Source of the DNA: a virus
DNA length: 30,458 nucleotides
Direction: 5' to 3' (one strand)
IMG/VR virus record: IMGVR_UViG_3300047202_000028
Coordinates: 1-30,458 of that record
Position 1 is the first letter of the stretch. Each line of letters begins with the position of its first letter. Of this stretch, positions 16,785-23,055 are shown piece by piece. The position numbers and the translations under genes are program-made. A model generated the notes under the pieces. It was not told the DNA's origin. It made no database searches and saw nothing but the letters and a program-made list of their open reading frames with translations.

Positions 16785-17211
16785 ATTTTTTAGGATATAA
16801 GTTCGTAAGTGCCTCTAACGTAACGAGGGCAAATTCTTCAAATTCTTCTTTAGTCATATGGAAGCGGTTGTTTCGGTAATGGAAGTGAATCATATCGCCT
16901 TCAAACTGGGGGTCTTGTAGTTCTATCTGGAATAACCCTGCATCGTATTCTGAATTTCTTGGGAGTTCATTAAGCCTATGAAGTAAGGCAAATTCACCTG
17001 GTCCGCACTTTCTCTTACCACCTTCCACCCAAGATTTGTAACTCTGTGCTATGCCCTTACAGAAAATCTCATATTCACCAGTCCCGAATAAAACCCTCAA
17101 GTTCCTTATGTGTAAATGAAATTCTTGTGCTAACTCTGTCTGAAACCAAACTGGTGCTAACTTGGGTTGTCCGATTTCTTTTGTGGCTAAAACCTGTAAA
17201 TTATGTCCCAA
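16753..17211 (-). CDS. Unknown protein in sugar block
   Basis: 152 aa. It begins at a TTG (17211) with AGGAGA 6-7 nt upstream, which fixes this start; it overlaps the formyltransferase end by 11 nt. Notable segments are MIHFHYRNNRFHMTKEEFEE (about 111-130), three histidines near each other then an acidic helix, and FALLHRLNELPR. The pattern HIHYRNLRLEFT/EEFEEFA recurs in small proteins of glycan loci that I have seen without a fixed function. A metal-binding or small-ligand role is possible but not shown. It overlaps the ParB-like gene downstream by 32 nt. Confidence 0.55.
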   Translation of the reverse strand: MGHNLQVLATKEIGQPKLAPVWFQTELAQEFHLHIRNLRVLFGTGEYEIFCKGIAQSYKSWVEGGKRKCGPGEFALLHRLNELPRNSEYDAGLFQIELQDPQFEGDMIHFHYRNNRFHMTKEEFEEFALVTLEALTNLYPKKYEHWRTEKKP

Positions 17212-17848
17212 GTGAAGTCTCCTTTAAATAGATTTTCTTTCCGTCCCCGCAAACGATAAAAGCGTTGGGATATGGGTCATCTAAGGCACGCACAAAGTCG
17301 TGTATCTGTTTGGCAGACCTGAATTGGAAATCGTCGGGTTTGAGTTCACTTTCTTCTGGTGTCCTGCGTTTATAGACAGTCGTCTCTCCTACCTGTGGAG
17401 TTCCTGTAAAGTCGGGATATTGCTGTAAGACATCTTCTATCAAGACAATCCCTTTCTCCACTATCTCCCCGAAAATGTTGTTTAGTTTATTTTTCAGAGA
17501 TATTTCTACTTGTCCCAAGATATTCCCAGCATCTATCTCATCAGTTACACGGAATAAGGTTATCGCACCCTTTTCCTCGCCATTTATTATTTGATGTTGT
17601 AGCGGACTACCACCTCGGTATTTAGGCAAAGGTGAAGGGTGAAGGCACAAGGTCGGGATATAGTTATGAATGGCTTTAGGGACTATCCAAGACCACCCTA
17701 CGAGTAAAATCACATCTGGGTCAAACTCCAGACAATACATATCTAATGTTTCGGGTGTCTTGACTATCTGCTTCTCATAAGGTAAGTGGGAAAACAACCA
17801 TAAAGCCCATTCCCTATACCCGCAACAAAATATCCTTAGTTTATCCAT
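17201..17848 (-). CDS. Formyltransferase-fold protein, sugar N-formyltransferase candidate
   Basis: 215 aa with the Fmt/PurN fold that uses N10-formyl-tetrahydrofolate: VILLVGWSWIVPKAI (46-60), then LCLHPSPLPKYRGGSPLQHQ (67-86) and TLFRVTDEIDAGNILG (97-112). His70 and Asp106 match the catalytic His and Asp. The usual Asn two residues before the His is Cys68. It lacks the C-terminal OB-type tRNA-binding domain of true Fmt in full length, so a tRNA role is unlikely. The adjacent PIG-L deacetylase (13-nt overlap) would supply a free amine, which this enzyme could formylate. I favour an amino-sugar acceptor. Confidence 0.75.
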   Translation of the reverse strand: MDKLRIFCCGYREWALWLFSHLPYEKQIVKTPETLDMYCLEFDPDVILLVGWSWIVPKAIHNYIPTLCLHPSPLPKYRGGSPLQHQIINGEEKGAITLFRVTDEIDAGNILGQVEISLKNKLNNIFGEIVEKGIVLIEDVLQQYPDFTGTPQVGETTVYKRRTPEESELKPDDFQFRSAKQIHDFVRALDDPYPNAFIVCGDGKKIYLKETSLGT

Positions 17849-18426
17849 CTTAATATCTTGAACGCCTCAGCATAATCGTATCCGCTCTGATACCCCCTGA
17901 ATTTAGCCATTAACTTAATCATTTCGGGAGAGCGGTGAGAACGCACCTGCGAAGTGTGTAGTTTGTAACCCTCAATCTTTTTATCTATGTCAAGTTTAAC
18001 AAAGTAATTGGGATTAAATTCTTCCTTATCCCACAAGTTGTGGTGGATTTCTTCATAGACTAAGACCTTCTTGACAAGGAAATTCTTATCGTGGTGCCTT
18101 AAAGCCGTGAAACAAGCCTCATAGACCGTCCTGTGGTCTTGGTTATAGGACGGGTGAGGGATATAGATTTCATCGGGCTTTAGTTTATTTATGAATACTT
18201 GGACAGTATCTAAGATGTTCTGAAATTTGTAATTATCAACAAGATGGTCGCAGATAAAATTGTTATAGTTGAAAAACTGGCGTGCCTTAGTTAACTCACT
18301 TATCCGAGTTTTTTTGTCTACTATATGAAAATCGTTAATACCCAAGAATACGACATAGGCATTGTCTAATACCGAACTGCATCCCAATACTTCATCGTCG
18401 GCGTGAGGCGAAATAATTAGTCTCAT
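17836..18426 (-). CDS. PIG-L/LmbE-family N-deacetylase
   Basis: 196 aa. The zinc site is clear: SPHADDEVLG (His8, Asp10, Asp11, Glu12) and IPHPSYNQDHR (His91, Asn95, Asp97, His98, Arg99). These are the two family motifs; Asp10 is the expected general base and His8, Asp11 and one His of the second motif bind zinc. The family removes acetyl groups from N-acetylglucosamine-type sugars (GlcNAc-PI, mycothiol precursors, glycopeptides). It is coupled by ATGA to the radical SAM gene and overlaps the formyltransferase gene, which suggests a short de-N-acetylation and N-formylation path. Confidence 0.88.
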   Translation of the reverse strand: MRLIISPHADDEVLGCSSVLDNAYVVFLGINDFHIVDKKTRISELTKARQFFNYNNFICDHLVDNYKFQNILDTVQVFINKLKPDEIYIPHPSYNQDHRTVYEACFTALRHHDKNFLVKKVLVYEEIHHNLWDKEEFNPNYFVKLDIDKKIEGYKLHTSQVRSHRSPEMIKLMAKFRGYQSGYDYAEAFKILRWIN

Positions 18427-19457
18427 AAGAAGTTTTTGTGTCCTCGTGAAGATTTCAGATAAGAAAGGACTTCGTTATATTTTGTGTATCGGCAAGGAGG
18501 ACACCTATTCACGTTTATCTTCTTGATTACTTCCTGCCTCTCCTGCCCGTTCCAAATCTCCTTAAAACTATTCCTGAATAAATCTCCAAGACAATACTGA
18601 GGAAGCCCCCTTAATTGGCAACATAAATACATCTTCCCGTTTGCCGCTATCACACCCAAAAGATTATGCCCCATACACTCGTCAAAGTTTTTGTCCTGAA
18701 AGTGGAGTTCCTCAAACCTATGGATTATGGGATAGACCTTAAACTTATCGTCAGTATATTTGGCTATGGAGTCGTGAACTTGCCTACGCATCTCAATTAA
18801 AATCTTTTCAGATAATTCCATTCCCCTCATAAATACTGGTCGTATCTGGATATAAGTCGCACCTGCTTCTTTCACTAAGAAAGTGGCGGAGAAAATCTCA
18901 TCATAATTGTAGGGATGAACTAAGAAAGCCGTTCCTATATCAAGGTCAGGGCTAAGATTACGTAGATACCCTATCCAATTAAGGACTTCTCTTAAAGTAT
19001 TGCGTCTGGGTTTGTGTAACTTAACATAGGTATCTTCTTCTCCCGCATCCAGACTTACTCTTACAAACTGGCAGGTCTTGGTTATCGCCTCACATTTGTC
19101 TTTGTCTAACAGCCCCCCATTAGTAACGAGGGCAACTTCCATACCTTTTTCCCTGACAAAGTGCAAGGCAAGGGCTATATCGGGGTGAGTGAGGGGTTCT
19201 CCCCCGCCTGTAAAAGTTACGGACTTAACCCCTGCCTCTGCAAGTTGACTTATAATATCCAGTAACTTATTAGTCTCTAAGTAACACTTTTCCCTATTCC
19301 TGAACTTACCGCTTATACACCACACGCAAGAATGGTTACAGATATTTGATGGGTCTATCTCACAGGAAATTGGATAGACTGTTTCACCCTTGGCTATTTT
19401 GACCAGTGTTTCGGGGTGATTTAAAATCTTGTAAGGACTAAATATCTTTGAGTTCAC
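18423..19457 (-). CDS. Radical SAM/SPASM-domain enzyme
   Basis: 344 aa. The 4Fe-4S cluster motif is C-x3-C-x2-C at Cys40, Cys44 and Cys47 (NICNHSCVWC), followed by FTGGGEPLTHPDI (82-94), the SAM-amine 'GGE' motif. The C-terminal cysteines at 261, 279, 280, 289, 319 and 322 form a SPASM-type auxiliary cluster region. Enzymes of this class oxidise, epimerise or rearrange sugars and peptides. Because it lies among glycosyltransferases, a sugar substrate is most likely. The start is a GTG with GGAG 7 nt upstream, inside the end of the GT2 gene (20-nt overlap). A peptide substrate gene is not visible nearby. Confidence 0.88.
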   Translation of the reverse strand: MNSKIFSPYKILNHPETLVKIAKGETVYPISCEIDPSNICNHSCVWCISGKFRNREKCYLETNKLLDIISQLAEAGVKSVTFTGGGEPLTHPDIALALHFVREKGMEVALVTNGGLLDKDKCEAITKTCQFVRVSLDAGEEDTYVKLHKPRRNTLREVLNWIGYLRNLSPDLDIGTAFLVHPYNYDEIFSATFLVKEAGATYIQIRPVFMRGMELSEKILIEMRRQVHDSIAKYTDDKFKVYPIIHRFEELHFQDKNFDECMGHNLLGVIAANGKMYLCCQLRGLPQYCLGDLFRNSFKEIWNGQERQEVIKKINVNRCPPCRYTKYNEVLSYLKSSRGHKNFL

Positions 19458-20178
19458 CCATCAACTCCATCTTCTTCTGTTTCTTGTCGTGCAAATACTG
19501 TTTAAATTTTTCGTCGTGCCCGTTATTGTAGGCATTGTTATAAACCCTATATACCGATATTGGTTCTGTGGTGAAGCAACTCTTTACCTTTGCCTTTATA
19601 AGCAGGTTGTATAACATCCCCCAATCTCCTACGCCCGCCTCCGAATTGTAAGGGTATTTGAGGATGATTTCTTTACGGTATCCAACCGTAAGATGACCAA
19701 TATAGAAAAACCCTTCCTCTTTAAGTCGTCTTTTTGAAAACTTCGTAGCGAGCAGGTAGTTTGGTATCCCTCGTTCAAATTCCCCAAATCTATTTCGTTG
19801 GTAATAGGAACCGTAAAACAAACCACATTCCTTTTCTTTGGTAAGGTATTCATAAGTAAGTTCAGCCCTCTTGGGCATATAGGCATCATCACTATCTGCC
19901 ACGCATATTATTTCTGATTGTGCTTCTTTATTTCCGATATTCCTTGTTCGGTCAATCCTCTCCGCAACCGCCAAATCACACGGTTCAAGGTAGATTTTCC
20001 TAACCCGCTTGTCTTTATTGCAGAAATATTCAATAATATCCCGTGAATCGTCGGTAGAATCGTCGTCAACTACGATAAGTTCAATGTCTTTTAGTGTCTG
20101 GGTCAATACCGTTGTAATCGCCAAAGAAATATAAGACGACTTATTCCTGTTTGGCATCACAAAAGTTACTAATGGCAT
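19438..20178 (-). CDS. Glycosyltransferase, GT2 family
   Basis: 246 aa, one GT-A domain: VTFVMPNRNKSSYISLAITT (4-23), ELIVVDDDSTDDSRDII (33-49), and the metal-binding VADSDDAYMPK, then HLTVGYRKEIILKYPY and GDWGMLYNLLIKAK where the acceptor-side acidic residue lies. It has no membrane helices, so it acts in the cytoplasm. It is clearly related to the gene at 15704-16402 (shared LKDIE, IICV..D, GYRKEI(I/V)LK blocks), so the block holds an old duplication. Its ATG shares a TAATG overlap with the 101-aa gene upstream. Confidence 0.87.
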   Translation of the reverse strand: MPLVTFVMPNRNKSSYISLAITTVLTQTLKDIELIVVDDDSTDDSRDIIEYFCNKDKRVRKIYLEPCDLAVAERIDRTRNIGNKEAQSEIICVADSDDAYMPKRAELTYEYLTKEKECGLFYGSYYQRNRFGEFERGIPNYLLATKFSKRRLKEEGFFYIGHLTVGYRKEIILKYPYNSEAGVGDWGMLYNLLIKAKVKSCFTTEPISVYRVYNNAYNNGHDEKFKQYLHDKKQKKMELMGELKDI

Positions 20179-20483
20179 TATTGTTGTTTTTCTTCTACCT
20201 TTTTAAGTATTTCTTCGGGAGTCATCTCATCGGGAGTTTTATCGGTTGCCCCCGCTTCCCTGATTTCAAGGTTAAAAAAATGGTGTTTCTTTCCCCCACC
20301 TATATCTCTTTCAGTTATTCCCACAACCCTAACGACTATATTCATACTAAATATCTCATTGATATTTTTAGTCCGTAAATCCCTTACCATATCAGAGGAT
20401 ATTTCTACTTCTGGATATTTGTCTTCAACCTTATTTTGGTAGGGGCTATCTAAAATCCTTTGTTTTATTGCAGTAGAATCCAT
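20178..20483 (-). CDS. Small protein of unknown function
   Basis: 101 aa. Residues 45-75 read as strands (FSMNIVVRVVGITERDIGGG then KHHFFNLEIREA), the rest is charged, and the C-terminal tail is acidic and helical (TPDEMTPEEILKKVEEKQQ). No motif for an enzyme is seen. It sits between a secreted small protein and a GT2 gene, with 10-nt and TAATG junctions. A virion accessory role is as likely as a sugar-related one. Confidence 0.5.
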   Translation of the reverse strand: MDSTAIKQRILDSPYQNKVEDKYPEVEISSDMVRDLRTKNINEIFSMNIVVRVVGITERDIGGGKKHHFFNLEIREAGATDKTPDEMTPEEILKKVEEKQQ

Positions 20484-20493
20484 ATTTTCTCCT

Positions 20494-20820
20494 TTACCTT
20501 GTTACTTCCCACACCCTAATTTCTGTTGTTCCTGTGGCAACAATTCCATAAATGGGGTCGCTCTTATCCTCAAATTTCCCATACATAGCGGGTGGAAAAG
20601 GCAAACCGACAGTTGTATTCACTGTTGGACTAAAACCAAGATAGGCAGTTGTAGTCCCATTGTTATAAAGCACGCACTTACGCCTATTTGTGTCCCTTGG
20701 TAATATCTCGGTAGTGGTATTAGTTGCTGTTACTGATTTTACGGAATCGGAAGCAAACAGAATACTCGTAAAAAACAATAAACCTAAACCTATAATTACA
20801 ATCCCTATTCTTTCTTTCAT
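20494..20820 (-). CDS. Small secreted beta-rich protein
   Basis: 108 aa. The N-terminus is a Sec-type signal peptide (MKERIGIVIIGLGLLFFTSI, then LFA before SDSVK). The mature part of about 84 aa is Thr-rich and strand-forming: SVTATNTTTEILPRDTNRRK, CVLYNNGTTTAYLGF, then TTGTTEIRVWEV-type strands. This resembles the small 'NNG..ayLG' beta-sandwich proteins that phages use as capsid decoration or fibre modules. A signal peptide makes direct capsid use odd. It overlaps the end of the 532-aa glycosyltransferase by 4 nt. Confidence 0.55.
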   Translation of the reverse strand: MKERIGIVIIGLGLLFFTSILFASDSVKSVTATNTTTEILPRDTNRRKCVLYNNGTTTAYLGFSPTVNTTVGLPFPPAMYGKFEDKSDPIYGIVATGTTEIRVWEVTR

Positions 20821-22415
20821 TTTTCCTCACTGTCTTTAAAAATAAACTCTTTCCCCTTATCCAGAATGGTGTAGATTATATTTTTGTAATTACCTTTATC
20901 TAAAATCTGTTTGTAATAGACCCTCCCAGCTTCTATATGTTCTGGTTTGGGGTTTTTCTTTACTTCACGTATCTTTTCTATCAATTCAATCTTTGACTTG
21001 CCATAGTCGTCTTTGTCCACACTTAACTTTATATATTCCATATGGGGCATTTCAAAATTAGTGATTACCTGCCTACCGCCCAAAAGGAAATGAATAGGTG
21101 TATGAGGAAAACCATCGTGAACGCTTATCCTAACGTTTATGGAACATAATTTGATGGCTTCTCTTATGTTAATAAATGGCAAGTATTCTATGTTTTCTTC
21201 CTTTGCCTTTTTCCCGCCACCAAAAAACTTAAAATCAACATCAGGCATTGACTTGGCTATATCTAAGAGAAAATCCTCATTGTGCATAAGGTTTGTATCA
21301 GAGTAATAAATCCCAACCGTAAACTTTTCGGGTAATGGTATATCTTCTGGAATTTCCTCGCAAAGAGGCATATATACTTTGTGTGCCTTAATCCCTAACT
21401 CTCCAAGTTCCTTCTCTAAAAATTCAGAATTACATAATTGAACGTCTATATGGCTAAGAACCTTATCTCGCATATATTTGAGTGTTTCCCAGTTAAATCC
21501 CGTCCTTAACTGATAAACGTCAGTTCCTATCCACTGGACTACCTTTAAACAATCTTTAGGGGCGTTCTGGAATATTTTGGCGTGGTTTTGGACAGCCAGA
21601 GGATAAAACCCCATTATGTAAATCATCTTGTATTTGTGTTCAAACATAGAAGGCATCTGGACTAATGTAGTCCCTTGGTGTGCCCCTATATAATCTGCAC
21701 CCAGAATCTTAGCTCTTTGTATTGACTGATAAGGTGCTCCAAGTGAAGAAACACAAATTGGTCTTTCCTTGACATTATTCAATAGTTTTATACGGGAAAC
21801 TTTCTCCAGATATGTAGCACCCTTTTTCCCGCTTATGCTGTTATCATCTGTGGGTTCTGTCATAAAGACATAATCCTGCAAGTAAAAACCCTTGTATCCC
21901 TCTTTGGTAATCCTCAAAAACAAATCCCAGTCTTGGAAGTATTCAAGGTTCTCGTCAAATCTGGGGAATATCTCACGTTTCATAGGAGACATCGTAGAGA
22001 TATAATTTGCCGAGTTTAATAAATAAGAGTCAAACGGTCTTGAGGGAAAGACGTTTAAACTTTCTACGTTCCACCGATAGCCAGAATAAACAAAAGAACA
22101 ATCAGGATTATCTTCAAATGAATCCTTGATTAACCTGAGCATACCTGGAAGTAAGATACAGTCAGCGTCAAAGAAAAAGACTATCTCCCCAGTGGATTTA
22201 TCAAATCCATAGTTGCGTTTAGCCGAGGCACCCTCTTGCTCAATCTCATAATAAAGAACATTTAATTCCTCACAAATCTTCCTACCTTCTTCGTTTTCCT
22301 TGCTTACTACAATAATCTCTCGGTCTGTGAAATCTTGTTCTTGGATTGAAACTATACATCTTTTAAGAAACGTATTATCCTTTTTGTGTAAAGGAATAAT
22401 TATGGAAAATCTCAT
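20817..22415 (-). CDS. Two-domain glycosyltransferase (GT-A plus GT-B)
   Basis: 532 aa. Residues 1-210 are a GT2-type GT-A domain: FSIIIPLHKKDNTFLKRCIV, EIIVVSKENEEG, the D-A-D metal motif at 83-85 (VFFFDADCILLP) and EYFQDWDLFLRI at 158-169. Residues 218-525 form a second, GT-B-like domain: QWIGTDVYQLRTGF, VQLCNSEFLEKELGEL, FTVGIYYSDTNLMHN and FGGGKKAKEENIEYLPFI, ending in a helix. Such fusions let one protein make two linkages in turn. The start has GGAGGT 3 nt upstream of a TAATG overlap with the gene before it. The C-terminal E-x7-E is not clear, so the second domain could be inactive or a different GT-B family. Confidence 0.85.
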   Translation of the reverse strand: MRFSIIIPLHKKDNTFLKRCIVSIQEQDFTDREIIVVSKENEEGRKICEELNVLYYEIEQEGASAKRNYGFDKSTGEIVFFFDADCILLPGMLRLIKDSFEDNPDCSFVYSGYRWNVESLNVFPSRPFDSYLLNSANYISTMSPMKREIFPRFDENLEYFQDWDLFLRITKEGYKGFYLQDYVFMTEPTDDNSISGKKGATYLEKVSRIKLLNNVKERPICVSSLGAPYQSIQRAKILGADYIGAHQGTTLVQMPSMFEHKYKMIYIMGFYPLAVQNHAKIFQNAPKDCLKVVQWIGTDVYQLRTGFNWETLKYMRDKVLSHIDVQLCNSEFLEKELGELGIKAHKVYMPLCEEIPEDIPLPEKFTVGIYYSDTNLMHNEDFLLDIAKSMPDVDFKFFGGGKKAKEENIEYLPFINIREAIKLCSINVRISVHDGFPHTPIHFLLGGRQVITNFEMPHMEYIKLSVDKDDYGKSKIELIEKIREVKKNPKPEHIEAGRVYYKQILDKGNYKNIIYTILDKGKEFIFKDSEEK

Positions 22416-23008
22416 TACACCTCCAATTTAAAAATTTGGTCTCCCACGTGCCCTATGTCAAGTGTGGTATTCACGTATATCCTATATCCTGCTTTTCTCG
22501 CCTCTTTGCAGAACATAATATCTTCCGAGTAGTCTCCCCGATAAAAGAACCAGGGATAAGGGAGTTCTTGGAATACTTTTTTTCGTATTAACATTACTCC
22601 TGTCCCGACTGCATCAACTTCTATGATTTCCGTAGTCCTGTCCGCTTTTTCCGCCTGGACAAGAACCTTGTCATTGTTGAAATAAAATATATTGGGTGGG
22701 TGGGGTTTAACTCTGCCTGGATATAAAACCCCCACTATATCCTTTGAATTAAAATAAAGACGGTGCAAGGTATCTGGGGGGAAAGTCATATCAGCGTCTA
22801 TGAAACAAATGTAATCTACATTACTCGCCAACCCAGCCCTTACCAAGTCATTTCTTGCGTAGTGTATCTGCCTACTGCCGATTACTATTGAATACTGGAG
22901 TTTAAATATGGGATTTTCTCTCCAATAGTCCAACATATGAAGGAGACTATCAACCGTATGTGCTTTAAAACTCTCTAATACTGGTATCCCTAAAAATATA
23001 GTTTCCAT
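22415..23008 (-). CDS. Glycosyltransferase-like GT-A protein
   Basis: 197 aa. The metal motif is D71-A-D73 in YICFIDADMTFPPDTLHRLY, followed by DIVGVLYPGR, a strand with VDAVGTGVMLIRKKVF, and YSEDIMFCKEARKAGYRIYV where the acidic S-E-D stands for catalysis. This is the Anp1/GT-A-like plan of many phage proteins next to capsid genes. The N-terminus (IFLGIPVLESFKAHTVDSLL) opens the nucleotide-sugar fold. It is the first gene of the sugar block. No Shine-Dalgarno site is visible; the hairpin at 23016-23042 sits 7 nt before the start codon. Confidence 0.82.
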   Translation of the reverse strand: METIFLGIPVLESFKAHTVDSLLHMLDYWRENPIFKLQYSIVIGSRQIHYARNDLVRAGLASNVDYICFIDADMTFPPDTLHRLYFNSKDIVGVLYPGRVKPHPPNIFYFNNDKVLVQAEKADRTTEIIEVDAVGTGVMLIRKKVFQELPYPWFFYRGDYSEDIMFCKEARKAGYRIYVNTTLDIGHVGDQIFKLEV

Positions 23009-23015
23009 AGTTAAG

Positions 23016-23042
23016 TTGCTGGTTTTTTAAGGAAACCAGCAA
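23016..23042 (-). terminator. Hairpin after the capsid gene, no U-tract
   Basis: A perfect 10-bp inverted repeat (TTGCTGGTTT at 23016-23025 and its complement at 23033-23042) with a 7-nt loop, lying between the capsid stop and the first sugar gene. No T-run follows it on the minus strand. It could be a weak or Rho-linked terminator, an RNA-processing site or a stabiliser of the capsid message. It lies where the next gene's ribosome site should be, so it may also damp that gene. Confidence 0.5.
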
Positions 23043-23055
23043 AACCTTGATTCTG

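Noticed and set aside
19629-19892. 87-codon minus-strand frame inside the GT2 gene.
   Set aside because: The GT2 frame has family motifs along its whole length; this one has none.
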